DNA of 64,000 nt from Cyanobacteria bacterium SBLK. Its GTDB lineage: Bacteria > Cyanobacteriota > Cyanobacteriia > Cyanobacteriales > Spirulinaceae. Numbering within the stretch: position 1 is the first letter of the stretch; each line of letters opens with the position of its first letter. Below the pieces are notes generated by a model, which saw only the letters and a program-made list of their open reading frames with translations, was not told the DNA's origin and did no database searches. Both the position numbers and the translations under genes were made by a program. Where the stretch lies: positions 1 through 64,000 of the forward strand of contig JAGHZQ010000082.1 of the NCBI GenBank assembly GCA_017746715.1. The letters are read 5' to 3'. Shown here in pieces: positions 44,771-53,754 of this stretch.

Positions 44771-47500
44771 ATGGAAACTATTTTAGCCAATCGCTATCGG
44801 GTGCTGCAACGTTTAGGTGGAGGAGGATTTGGGCAAACTTTCCTTGCGAAAGATGCCCATCTACCCGGAAATCCTCTATGCGTGGTGAAGAAACTCCAAC
44901 CGAAGTTTAGCGATCGCAATAGTTTGCAAATTGCTAAAAAACTCTTCGATCGCGAAGCTGAAACTCTCTACAAACTGGGAGAACATCCTCAAATTCCTCG
45001 TTTATTTGCACATTTTGAGGAAAATAATGAGTTTTATTTAGTCCAAGAATACATTCAAGGTAGAATATTAACCCAAGAACTCGTTCGAGGAAAACCTTGG
45101 ACGGAAGAAAGAACGCTCGCCTTGGTCAAAGATATTTTAAAAGTCTTGGTATTCGTCCACGATCGCGATATCATTCATCGAGATATAAAGCCTGCAAATC
45201 TCATTCGCAGAGAAAGCGATCGCTCTATTATTCTCATCGATTTTGGTGCGGTTAAAGAGGTCTCTCAAGTTACTTCAATCTCTGGAGAAACCAGTTATAC
45301 CGTTGTCATCGGTTCTCCCCTTTATATGCCAAGCGAACAGCAAGCCGCAAAACCTCATTTTAGCAGCGATTTGTATGCGGTAGGAATTATTGCCATGCAG
45401 GCATTAAGCGGATTGCACGCGACAGAATTCCCCCGCGATCGCCACGATGAATTAAACTGCAATCTCTTACAAACTCCCATTCCCATTAGCGATGCTTTTA
45501 GCAAGTTTTTAACTAAAATAACCCGCTATGATTATCGCCAGCGCTATCAAAATGCGACGTTTGCCTTACAAAGTTTAGAAAGATTATTTCACGATTGCAA
45601 TACCAGTTCGGCAGATGCGACTACGCAACCTTTATTAGTCAGTCAACCCGAGGTTAATAGTCCTATTCCAGAGAGCGATCGCACGCAACTTCCGCCAGAA
45701 TCTCTTCCCATTCATACCCTGTCCCGAGAAGAATTTCGCAACCGCCAGATTTTAATCAATAAAGTAAAAAATTACTGGATTAAAGGAGTTTTAGAAAACT
45801 CTTTACACGGTCGAGTTCTTTTAGAATTAGGCATTGAAGAACGCCCCGAAGCGATTGCCAAGCCTTGGGGAATGGTATGGGAAACTTCAGAACGCGATCG
45901 GGAAAATCTCTCCTCAAAAATGCGGGCGATCGATAAATTTGACGAACTCGGACTTGGCAGAACTCTTTTAATTTTAGGCGAACCGGGTTCGGGAAAGACA
46001 ACTACGCTTCTCGAACTCGCGTGCGATTTAATCAAACGCAGAGAAGTGGATTTAAGTCAACCTTTACCCGTTATTTTTAATCTTTCTTCATGGTTGGGAG
46101 AAAAACAATCGATACAAGATTGGTTGATTGAGGAATTGCATTGCAAGTATCAAGTTTCTCCAGAGTTAGGGAAAGTGTGGGTCAAAGAACAACAACTTTT
46201 ATTATTATTAGATGGTTTAGATGAAGTCAACTCGGAAAAACAACAAAACTGCGTTAAATCCTTAAATCAATTTTGCCAGAATAACGGACAAACCGAGTTA
46301 GTGGTTTGCTGTCGCAGAAAAGATTACGAACGATTAGACCAGTACTTGTGCTTTCAAGGGGCTATTTATTTACAACCCCTAACTGTAGAACAAATTCGAT
46401 TGTATTTGAGCGCGATCGGTTCGGGACTGACTGCCATTCACCAAGCCTTAAATACCGATGAATCTCTACAAGAACTCGCGCGATCGCCGTTGATGTTAAG
46501 TATCATGACTCTTGCCTATCGAGGAGCAAATCTTCAAGATTTACCCAGTCAAAATGCAAGTGAATTGCGGAGAAATCTTTTTAATACTTATATTGAAAGA
46601 ATGTTCAATCGCCGTTTTTCCGAGCAAATTTATCCCAAACAGAAAGCACGACGCTGGCTTATTCATCTGGCCAAACAAATGATGAAAGAATCCCAAACTG
46701 TATTTTTAATTGAAAGAATGCAGCCTGAATGGTTGAAAACGCAAAGAAAGCGATGGAGTTATTCTTTAGGAGTGGGATTATTAGGCGGATTGATTTCGGG
46801 AGCTTTTACCGGAATTAATTTAACGCTGACAAGAGGAATCGGTAATGCCATCGCTGTCAGCTTAATTTTAGGGTTGTGCGGGGGGATTGTTGTCGCTGTG
46901 GTTTTTGGATTTATTATTCCCAATATTGAACCTGTAGAGATGGTTAAATGGTCGTCGGTAAAAGCAAAAGAGGCTTTTTTACCAGGGATGCGAGTGGGTA
47001 TTATTGTTGCGATCGTTTCTTTATTTGCCTATCTTTGTTTTGGTTGGTTTTTAGGTTGGAATCGATATTGGATCGAAGGTTGTTTGTATGGAATTAGCGG
47101 TTTGGGAAGCGGGGTCGTCTTTATTTTATTGCGCGGGTTAACAGGAGGAGGAATTCAACGACGTACGATTCCCAATCAAGGAATTTGGCAATCGGCGAAA
47201 AATATGGCATTTTTTGCTTTAATTGGCGTTCTGGCCTTATCCCCTCTTGCCGGTCTATTGGGTTTACCCCTGTTATTTGGCGCAATTTTCGGTCTGGTAT
47301 TCGGTATGGCTTCTCCGGCAGGAATTGCCTGTTTGCAACATTTAACGCTACGAATTATTTTATATTTCGATCGGTCTATTCCTTGGAATTATGCTCGTTT
47401 TTTGGATTATGCTACCCAATTAATTTTTATGCAGAAAGTTGGCGGCGGCTATATTTTTATTCATCGGTTATTATTAGAACACTTTGCGACTCTCAATTAG
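44771..47500 (+). CDS. Ser/Thr kinase-NACHT-membrane fusion protein, copy B
   Basis: From the ATG at 44771 (AAAGGA Shine-Dalgarno) this 909-residue paralogue repeats the layout of copy A: kinase with GGGGFG, CVVKKL, HRDIKPANLI (His136 again) and DFGAVK; NACHT Walker A GEPGSGKTT from 403 and LLLLLDGLDEV; then a multi-helix membrane tail (about 660-880). Both tails share IPNQGIWQSAK and QKVGGGYIFIHRLLLE near the end. The least conserved parts are the kinase-NACHT linker and the membrane loops. The tandem order with a short gap points to duplication and cotranscription. A signal-dependent kinase output is plausible but untested. Confidence 0.93.
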   Translation: METILANRYRVLQRLGGGGFGQTFLAKDAHLPGNPLCVVKKLQPKFSDRNSLQIAKKLFDREAETLYKLGEHPQIPRLFAHFEENNEFYLVQEYIQGRILTQELVRGKPWTEERTLALVKDILKVLVFVHDRDIIHRDIKPANLIRRESDRSIILIDFGAVKEVSQVTSISGETSYTVVIGSPLYMPSEQQAAKPHFSSDLYAVGIIAMQALSGLHATEFPRDRHDELNCNLLQTPIPISDAFSKFLTKITRYDYRQRYQNATFALQSLERLFHDCNTSSADATTQPLLVSQPEVNSPIPESDRTQLPPESLPIHTLSREEFRNRQILINKVKNYWIKGVLENSLHGRVLLELGIEERPEAIAKPWGMVWETSERDRENLSSKMRAIDKFDELGLGRTLLILGEPGSGKTTTLLELACDLIKRREVDLSQPLPVIFNLSSWLGEKQSIQDWLIEELHCKYQVSPELGKVWVKEQQLLLLLDGLDEVNSEKQQNCVKSLNQFCQNNGQTELVVCCRRKDYERLDQYLCFQGAIYLQPLTVEQIRLYLSAIGSGLTAIHQALNTDESLQELARSPLMLSIMTLAYRGANLQDLPSQNASELRRNLFNTYIERMFNRRFSEQIYPKQKARRWLIHLAKQMMKESQTVFLIERMQPEWLKTQRKRWSYSLGVGLLGGLISGAFTGINLTLTRGIGNAIAVSLILGLCGGIVVAVVFGFIIPNIEPVEMVKWSSVKAKEAFLPGMRVGIIVAIVSLFAYLCFGWFLGWNRYWIEGCLYGISGLGSGVVFILLRGLTGGGIQRRTIPNQGIWQSAKNMAFFALIGVLALSPLAGLLGLPLLFGAIFGLVFGMASPAGIACLQHLTLRIILYFDRSIPWNYARFLDYATQLIFMQKVGGGYIFIHRLLLEHFATLN

Positions 47501-47510
47501 AGACTATTTA

Positions 47511-47561
47511 AGCAGATTTTATATGATTACTGAAAGAGCAAATTTTTTATAAAAATCTGCT
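47511..47561 (+). terminator. Hairpin after the kinase-NACHT genes
   Basis: AGCAGATTTT (47511-47520) matches AAAATCTGCT (47552-47561), and an inner hairpin GAGCA...TGCTC with AT-rich stem lies within. It separates the kinase-NACHT genes from the convergent TerB-like gene. Confidence 0.65.
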
Positions 47562-47589
47562 CTCTGGGCTACTAGGTAATTATTCTAGC

Positions 47590-48093
47590 TCATGACAAGG
47601 TTTCAGTTAGAATCAGCGCCTTCCGCATACTATCAACTTTTTCTTCCATTTCGACTAATGTATTAAGAGCTAAGGTGATATCATTTCCAACGCCCAACAA
47701 TTTCGCCGCTTTTTTTACAGCTTCTTGCTCTTCTACGGCGTAATCCTTATCCGCACGAGACATTTTAATAGCATAATACAGTAATGTTCTTGGTGCCGAA
47801 AAATTAGGAACATCAGCCTTAATCTTAGGTAACAAGTCTTCTAACTTAGCATTCTTGTAATCAAATGTTTTATATTGAGCGATCGCTTCTTCAGGAGCGC
47901 CAATCATTCGTTGATGATTAATTAACCAGTTCATCTCCGATTCTGGCACATCCCCATCTGCTCCAGCGATCGCGAGTAGAGCATACCCAAAGTTAAGATA
48001 GGCTTCAAACGGAGCAGATGAAACACCTTGACTTCTTTTCAAGTAGTCCGAACCAGCTATCATTTGCTCTTCATTGTTTTTATTTTCAGGCAT
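47590..48093 (-). CDS. TerB-like tellurite-resistance-fold protein
   Basis: The 167-residue helical protein has the TerB/DjlA-type core: LLAIAGADGDVPESEMNWL with the acidic DGD motif, then LLYYAIKMSRADKDYAVEEQEAV. The two acid clusters can bind metal. TerB domains occur in tellurite resistance, stress and surveillance systems. It lies tail to tail with the kinase-NACHT genes. Functional linkage is only positional. Confidence 0.8.
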   Translation of the reverse strand: MPENKNNEEQMIAGSDYLKRSQGVSSAPFEAYLNFGYALLAIAGADGDVPESEMNWLINHQRMIGAPEEAIAQYKTFDYKNAKLEDLLPKIKADVPNFSAPRTLLYYAIKMSRADKDYAVEEQEAVKKAAKLLGVGNDITLALNTLVEMEEKVDSMRKALILTETLS

Positions 48094-48187
48094 TTCTTTT
48101 ATTTTGATTATACAAATGGAATATTAGTGGAATTATACAACGAGGGACCCAAGATGACTCCAAATTTTAACTTGGTGAATTTTGAAT

Positions 48188-49588
48188 TCAAAAATTGTCC
48201 CCAATTTTTGCCGCGATCTCGCCCTGGCGCTCCAACGTAGCAGCCACTCGCAATACCAAAGACTCATTAAAAGGAGCCGCAATAATTTGCACCCCCAAGG
48301 GTAAAGTATTGGCAAGATGTATGGGTACTGATAGGATGGGCAAACCGATAAAAGAAAGGGGTTGGGTAAAGCGTCCCATATTAGGACGAACGAGTATTTC
48401 TTCTCCAGCGATCGTCATTGTTTTTCGACCGATGTGAGGAGCAACGCAAGGAGTCGTCGGGGCGAGAATGATATCAACGTGGCGAAAAATATCCCGCACC
48501 CGATCGCGATACCAACGGCGAAAGCGCTGGGCCTGAATGTACCAATGCGAGGGGATTAATGCCCCGGCTAAAAAGCGATCGCGGGTTGCGGGGTCGAAAT
48601 CTTCGGGGCGCGATCGCAGCTCCGGTAAATGCAGATTTGCCCCTTCTGAGGCGGTAATCGTATAAGCTGCCGCCCTTGCTCGATGAGCTTCCGGGATAGT
48701 TACTCTGCCTCTCACCTGTAGGAATTTAGCGACTTCTGCCACCGCAGCAAACACCTCGGGTTCGCCTCCCTCAGCAAAATAGCCATCAGCAACGGCAATT
48801 CGCAGATCGCCAATTCCCAAATTGATTTGTGAGAGACTGGGTTCGGGAGGATGGCGGGTACAAACCGGATCGCGACGATCTTCCCCCTGTAAAAAGTCAA
48901 AGGTTGCGGCAATATCCCGTATGGAACGGGCAAAAACGCCCACGCGATCCAAACTCCCCGCTAATAATGCCATCCCCGATCGCGACACCCGTCCGTAGGT
49001 GGAGATAAAGCCATAAATTCCGCAAAATGCCGCCGGAACTCTCACTGAACCATTGGTATCGGAACCGAGGGCGAGGGGAACGAATCCTCCTGCGACTGCT
49101 GCCGCCGAGCCACCCGACGAGCCACCGGCTACCCGATCGCGATCGTGAGGATTGCGGGTGATACCATAGTGAGAGTTTTCCGTCGTAAAACCGTAGGCGT
49201 ATTCATCCATATTTAATGCTCCCATTAGCACCATCCCGGCTTGTTTGAGACGGGCGATCGCCATGGCATCTTCTAAAGCGGGGGGGCGATCGGCGTTAAT
49301 TTTCGATCCGGCGAGGGTGACGACTCCAGCAATATCGTAGAGATTTTTCACGGCAAAGGGTACTCCTGCCAACAATCCGGTATTGCGTCCCTCGACAATT
49401 TCGCGATCGATGTCTCGAGCGTCGGCGATCGCCCGTTCCGCCAGTAAATCGGTAAAACAATTGAGATCGCGATCTCCGCGATCGATCTCCCGCAAGGCTT
49501 CTTCTATTACCTTCTCTGCCGTTATCGTCTTGCCTCGAACGGCTTGAGCAAGAGAGATAGCATCCGCAGTCTTTAGATCCGGAGTCAT
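48188..49588 (-). CDS. Amidase-signature enzyme (AtzE family)
   Basis: The 466-residue protein carries the amidase signature triad: Lys in AVKNLYDI (about residue 80), the first Ser in GGSSGGSAAAVAGG (about 155) and the nucleophile Ser in GSDTNGSVRVPAAFCG (about 179). It matches AtzE-family amidohydrolases rather than GatA. The gene upstream overlaps by ATGA and encodes a DUF4089 protein like AtzG, the small partner of AtzE. In cyanuric-acid degradation AtzEG hydrolyses 1-carboxybiuret; cyanobacterial versions probably act on other small amides. gatC is absent nearby. Substrate remains inferred. Confidence 0.88.
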   Translation of the reverse strand: MTPDLKTADAISLAQAVRGKTITAEKVIEEALREIDRGDRDLNCFTDLLAERAIADARDIDREIVEGRNTGLLAGVPFAVKNLYDIAGVVTLAGSKINADRPPALEDAMAIARLKQAGMVLMGALNMDEYAYGFTTENSHYGITRNPHDRDRVAGGSSGGSAAAVAGGFVPLALGSDTNGSVRVPAAFCGIYGFISTYGRVSRSGMALLAGSLDRVGVFARSIRDIAATFDFLQGEDRRDPVCTRHPPEPSLSQINLGIGDLRIAVADGYFAEGGEPEVFAAVAEVAKFLQVRGRVTIPEAHRARAAAYTITASEGANLHLPELRSRPEDFDPATRDRFLAGALIPSHWYIQAQRFRRWYRDRVRDIFRHVDIILAPTTPCVAPHIGRKTMTIAGEEILVRPNMGRFTQPLSFIGLPILSVPIHLANTLPLGVQIIAAPFNESLVLRVAATLERQGEIAAKIGDNF

Positions 49589-49773
49589 GGTTCAAAAACG
49601 GTTACGGCTTCGATTTCCTCAGGTAAGGGAAATTCTGACACTAATTGGGCGATCGCGGCAATGCTTTCTAAATTGGCAACGACTTCGGGCAAATAATCGG
49701 GAGCGATGGGTAAGTCCAATATCTGTGAGGCTTGCTCGACATATTGAACCCAATCGACAGTCTCTCGGTTCAT
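49585..49773 (-). CDS. AtzG-like DUF4089 protein, partner of the amidase
   Basis: From the ATG at 49773 this gives 62 residues, MNRETVDWVQYVEQASQILD, a helical protein matching DUF4089 (AtzG-like): LPIAPDYLPEVVANLESIAA then VSEFPLPEEIEAVTVFEP. AtzG binds AtzE much as GatC binds GatA. Its TGA overlaps the amidase ATG, which couples translation. A longer reading from 49872 adds an Arg-rich tail unlike the family, so the short form is chosen. Confidence 0.78.
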   Translation of the reverse strand: MNRETVDWVQYVEQASQILDLPIAPDYLPEVVANLESIAAIAQLVSEFPLPEEIEAVTVFEP

Positions 49774-49978
49774 TGGCACGGCAGGGGAATACTCCCTCAA
49801 CTGTAACCGATCTTTCCGTCCGCGCGATCGCAATTCTCTTGATTCCCGTATATTTTCGTAGCGTCTCGGCATTTGGAGAAGGGGTTCGTTTTAAACATTG
49901 TTTTGTTAACGGATTGGCAGATTGCCCCTTCCCGAAAATATGCAATAATAATGCGACTGTCCTCTCGATTCGGTACTC

Positions 49979-51019
49979 ATGGTTCAGTCCTTCTCGTCTC
50001 CCTCAACCGAAGCAATCGCCGCCGCCCTAGAAACGCCAACGGATTTTAATTTTCAACTCCCCGATCCCGAAGATGAGGACATCCAAGAGCACGAATTTCA
50101 ACAACAACTCGATCGCGTTTGGAAGGTTTGCGAACAATTTGACCTGCAAACGGATATTTGGCGGGGGAGGGTGTTGCGATCGGTGCGCGATCGCGAAAAA
50201 AGAGGCGGTGACGGACGGGGAACGGGGTTTATCAATTGGCTGAAAAAGCGAGAAATCACAAAAAGTCAGGCTTATGCCCTCATTCAACTGGCTAACAGTG
50301 CCGATACGCTTCTGGCTGAAGGACAACTCGACCCCGAGGCGATTAATAATTTTAGCAAGCGGGCGTTTGTGGAGACGGCAAAAGCGTCTCCGGAAGTGCA
50401 GAAAATGGTCTCGGAAGCGGCTTTGGGGGGCGATCGCATCACTCGCCGGGAAGTGAAGCAGTTGGCGGATGAATGGACGGCGATGAGTTCGGAATTATTG
50501 CCGGAAGAGGTGAAAGAAAAGGCCTCGGGGGGAGAGTTGCCTCCTCGTCACCTCGCGCCTCTCGTTCGGGAGATGGAAAAGTTACCCGATACCCACCTCA
50601 AGGAAATTCAGAGGGAAGTGTCAGAAAGTCCCGATATCGATACGGTCAAACATCTCACTTCTTCTGCGAAAAATCTCTCGAAATACCTCGACTCGGCGGC
50701 ACGGGTGCAAACGTTGAAGAAAGGCGCGATCGACTTGGAAATGGCGTTAGAAGAGGCGTTACGGATCGATTGCTTGAATACTGCCGCCGATATTGTCAAA
50801 CAAGCAACTTCTCTCGAACAAATGGCGGCAAAACTCTTTACGACGTGGAAGCGCTTAAGTAACCTCGCCGATCGCCTTTATGTAGATACCGGAGCCAGTA
50901 ACCCTCACCTGCGATCGATGTTAACTTGTTTGGAAAGTTTGACGGGGGAGACGATTGAGGTACAGTTAGATGATGCTGGGGAAAAATTAGTGCGCCTGAA
51001 GGTGATGAGTGAAGAGTAA
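49979..51019 (+). CDS. Conserved-type helical protein, unknown
   Basis: The 346-residue soluble protein has an acidic N-terminus (FQLPDPEDEDIQEHEFQQQ), a basic region (about 60-95: RSVRDREKRGGDGRGTGF) that contains INWLKKREITKSQAYALIQL, which looks like a helix-turn-helix, and mostly helices to the end. The middle (KQLADEW, KHLTSSAKNLSKYLDS) suggests a DNA- or RNA-associated role, possibly ParB/KorB-like, but I do not recognise a family. It is divergent from the AtzG-like gene. Confidence 0.72.
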   Translation: MVQSFSSPSTEAIAAALETPTDFNFQLPDPEDEDIQEHEFQQQLDRVWKVCEQFDLQTDIWRGRVLRSVRDREKRGGDGRGTGFINWLKKREITKSQAYALIQLANSADTLLAEGQLDPEAINNFSKRAFVETAKASPEVQKMVSEAALGGDRITRREVKQLADEWTAMSSELLPEEVKEKASGGELPPRHLAPLVREMEKLPDTHLKEIQREVSESPDIDTVKHLTSSAKNLSKYLDSAARVQTLKKGAIDLEMALEEALRIDCLNTAADIVKQATSLEQMAAKLFTTWKRLSNLADRLYVDTGASNPHLRSMLTCLESLTGETIEVQLDDAGEKLVRLKVMSEE

Positions 51020-51351
51020 TCACTCAAATTGCCAGTCATTCATTGCGATCCTCCCCAGCCCCCCTTAATAAGGGAGGAGAATCCGGAAGTCCCCGTCCTT
51101 GAAAAGCGAAGCCTCCTCTATCCTCTCCCTAATTCTTCTCACTCATAACAGGAAAAAGGGATATTGTTTGACCTGTCTGCAATTGTGCGGTTATCTGCAA
51201 CAATCCATAATCGCTCTCGCCACCCATCCATTCAAACACATCAAAGCGCGATCGCAATCTTACCACTCGTGAAATCTCGCGCTACAATGCTGGCAATTTC
51301 TTGTCAAATAAATTTAAGAAAAATTCACCTATTTTGTCACAAAAACCGCTT
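51020..51351. other. Intergenic region carrying a MITE-like repeat
   Basis: Between about 51046 and 51128 lies a GC-skewed element: CCTCCCC...GGGAGGAG, then CCCCGTCCTTGAAAAGCGAA. The core GAAAAGCGAAGC plus TCCTCT is shared with the insertion in the CbiG-CobJ gene (56335). No ORF is supported in this interval. Confidence 0.55.
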
Positions 51352-52314
51352 ATGCCTTCCGTCAGTTTAATCCGTGCCGAATCCTACGATCGCTCTCTCC
51401 TGCGTCAATCGTTAACCGAACTCCTCGAACCATTAGGAGGGCTCGAAGCCTTTGTCAAACCCGGCGATCGCGTCCTCCTCAAGCCCAATCTCCTCACTGG
51501 CAGCAAACCCACCCGAGAATGCGTTACCCGTCCGGAACTCGTCTGTTGCGTGGCGCAAATGGTGCGAGAAGCAGGAGGAGAACCATTTTTAGGGGATAGT
51601 CCCGCTTTTGGCAGTGCTCGAGGAGTCGCAAAAAATAACGGCTACTTGCCCGTTCTCGAAGAATTAAACATTCCCATTATTGAATTTAGCGGACAGCGCC
51701 ACGCCATCGAGAATGAGAATTTCAATCACTTAAGACTCTCCAAAGAAGCCCTCGATGCTGATGTTGTCATTAACTTACCCAAAGTTAAATCTCATATGCA
51801 GCTCACCATGACCCTCGGCGTGAAAAATTTATTTGGCTGCGTGCCGGGGAAAATGAAGGCTTGGTGGCATCTTGAAGCGGGGAAAGATGCCAACCGCTTT
51901 GGGGAAATGCTGGTAGAGACCGCTCGGGCGATCGCGCCGGATTTGACGATTATCGATGGCATCATCGGTCATCAGGGAAACGGTCCGAGTGGTGGCGATC
52001 CGCGTTTCTTGGGCATTCTCGGGGCGTCTGCGGACGTGTTTGCCCTCGATTTGGCTCTGCTGCATCTCCTCAATGTCGAATTTACTTGGGTTCCAACTGT
52101 CACAGCCGCTAAAAATTTAGGTATCTGTCCCGAATTTACGCACATTTATTTTCCCAACCTTCATCCTTCTGACTTGCAAGTGAAGGATTGGAAACTTCCC
52201 GACGCATTAGTGCCCATTGATTTCGGTCTCCCACGCATTTTGCGATCGACTTTTAAACATTTTTACATTCGCTTTATCAAAGAGCCAATGGCGGCTTACA
52301 GCGATCGCCAATAA
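51352..52314 (+). CDS. DUF362 domain protein
   Basis: From the ATG at 51352 this has 320 residues. The DUF362 domain includes VLLKPNLLTGSKPTRECVT, AGGEPFLGDSPAFGSARGVA and VVINLPKVKSHMQLTMTLG, all typical. Cys-rich ferredoxin motifs seen in some relatives are absent. The family may bind metal or cofactor; function is not settled. A reading 17 codons longer from TTG 51301 has no match. Confidence 0.86.
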   Translation: MPSVSLIRAESYDRSLLRQSLTELLEPLGGLEAFVKPGDRVLLKPNLLTGSKPTRECVTRPELVCCVAQMVREAGGEPFLGDSPAFGSARGVAKNNGYLPVLEELNIPIIEFSGQRHAIENENFNHLRLSKEALDADVVINLPKVKSHMQLTMTLGVKNLFGCVPGKMKAWWHLEAGKDANRFGEMLVETARAIAPDLTIIDGIIGHQGNGPSGGDPRFLGILGASADVFALDLALLHLLNVEFTWVPTVTAAKNLGICPEFTHIYFPNLHPSDLQVKDWKLPDALVPIDFGLPRILRSTFKHFYIRFIKEPMAAYSDRQ

Positions 52315-52503
52315 TTATTTTTATTGGGAGCAAAAAGCATCAAACTCTTCACAATTATTGCTTCAGTAATGTTACAGAATAGTTCGATCTTAATTCATCG
52401 CCTCTTAAAAAAACTCACCCCATTTAAAGAGTTGATGAATAACCTTGACGCTCCCAAAATAATAGGAGAGATTGATAAGTAATCACTCCTTTTTAAATAA
52501 ATC

Positions 52504-53202
52504 ATGTTCAAACAAATTGCACTCGCTACTGTTGCTCTCTCTACGGCATTCATCGTTACGGGTTTAACAGCTGAATCGTCCCAAGCATCTTCTTTAGTTA
52601 ACGGTGATTTTGAAAATCCTTTTGTCCAAGATGGGACATTTCGCTTTAACGATGAAAGCATTGTTCCGGGCTGGAAAACAACCGATACTAAGAACCATAT
52701 CGAGATTTGGGGCGATGGTTTTCTAGGCGTAGACGCTGCTGTGGGTCGTCAATTTGCCGAATTAAATGCTCAAAGTGCTTCTACTATTTTTCAAGATGTT
52801 ACGGGTATTGGTGCCGGACTCGAAGTTGGATTTGAATTTTATCATCGAGCCAGAAGAGGAACTGATGTGATGAGCCTCGAAATTACGGATTTAGGGGAGG
52901 ACAATATCTTTGGAACTCAAGACGATACTTCCTTGTTCTACAACACTTATTCGGCAACGACGGCAGCATGGGTATACAATACCAACGCAGGCGAAGATGC
53001 GATTGTAACCCTCGGGAATACTCTCCGCTTTGCTTACGGTGCCGTCTCTACGGGATCTGGCAACGCGACGGTTGGGAACTTTCTCGATGCAGTGAGCTTT
53101 GGGGTTGGAGTGGGGGAATCTCAACCCGTTCCCGAACCGGCTTCTCTCTTAGGTTTATTGGTCTTTGGGACTTTGGGAGCAAGCTCTCTGAAACGCAAAT
53201 AA
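52504..53202 (+). CDS. PEP-CTERM sorted exported protein
   Basis: The 232-residue protein has a signal peptide (about 1-29, ending SSQAS), a beta-sandwich body beginning LVNGDFENPFV, and a C-terminal sorting tail: VPEPASLLGLLVFGTLGASS then KRK. The PEP motif, hydrophobic helix and basic end are the exosortase signal. Such proteins are exported and cut by an exosortase, often for extracellular matrix. The EpsH/exosortase is not in this window. Ligand is unknown. Confidence 0.9.
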   Translation: MFKQIALATVALSTAFIVTGLTAESSQASSLVNGDFENPFVQDGTFRFNDESIVPGWKTTDTKNHIEIWGDGFLGVDAAVGRQFAELNAQSASTIFQDVTGIGAGLEVGFEFYHRARRGTDVMSLEITDLGEDNIFGTQDDTSLFYNTYSATTAAWVYNTNAGEDAIVTLGNTLRFAYGAVSTGSGNATVGNFLDAVSFGVGVGESQPVPEPASLLGLLVFGTLGASSLKRK

Positions 53203-53293
53203 TCCCGAATGCGCTTTATTGAGGAAGTTTGTCGGACTCGACCTAGAGACAAAGTTTACCTTGTCTCTATTGGTGCAATGCAGGAAGCGCAAT

Positions 53294-53716
53294 TCAAAAA
53301 TTGACTCCATATCCGCTTTTTACGACATCGAAAGAGGATTCTATGATTTCGTTAGAGCGTCGGACGGCTTCTTCTTGATTGGCGACCATGACCGTCGTAC
53401 ACGTTCCAGACGAATCGATATACCAGTAAAACCAGCCTTCAGGAACGGTAAAATCGCATCCGTCTACCTCGATTTGAAAGCCTTCATAAGTTTTCGTCAG
53501 GAAAAAAGAAGTCGCCTCGCGATCGCTAGGGAAAGTCCGCACCGAGGAGATCGCCATGGGAGCAAAAAATAATCCAGGGAAAAAGAAGAGGAAGAAAGCA
53601 AGATTGCTCATCCCCCATATTGTTCTTATTGTTTGTACGGAGAATTTCAACATCTTTAAATAAGGACGTGACATTTGCCAAGGGAGCGGAGTAAAAAAGA
53701 AATAAGGAATTGCCAT
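53294..53716 (-). CDS. Membrane-anchored small protein, unknown
   Basis: The 140-residue ORF begins behind AAGGA and has a hydrophobic segment at about 38-56 (NLAFFLFFFPGLFFAPMA), then a polar domain with WFYWYIDSSGTCTTVMVANQ. Other in-frame starts exist at the inner Met codons. I do not recognise a family. It is divergent from the aminotransferase gene, 38 bp away. Confidence 0.6.
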   Translation of the reverse strand: MAIPYFFFTPLPWQMSRPYLKMLKFSVQTIRTIWGMSNLAFFLFFFPGLFFAPMAISSVRTFPSDREATSFFLTKTYEGFQIEVDGCDFTVPEGWFYWYIDSSGTCTTVMVANQEEAVRRSNEIIESSFDVVKSGYGVNF

Positions 53717-53754
53717 ATAGAAATTCCTTGTCCTTTACTCCCAGCCATTCAATT

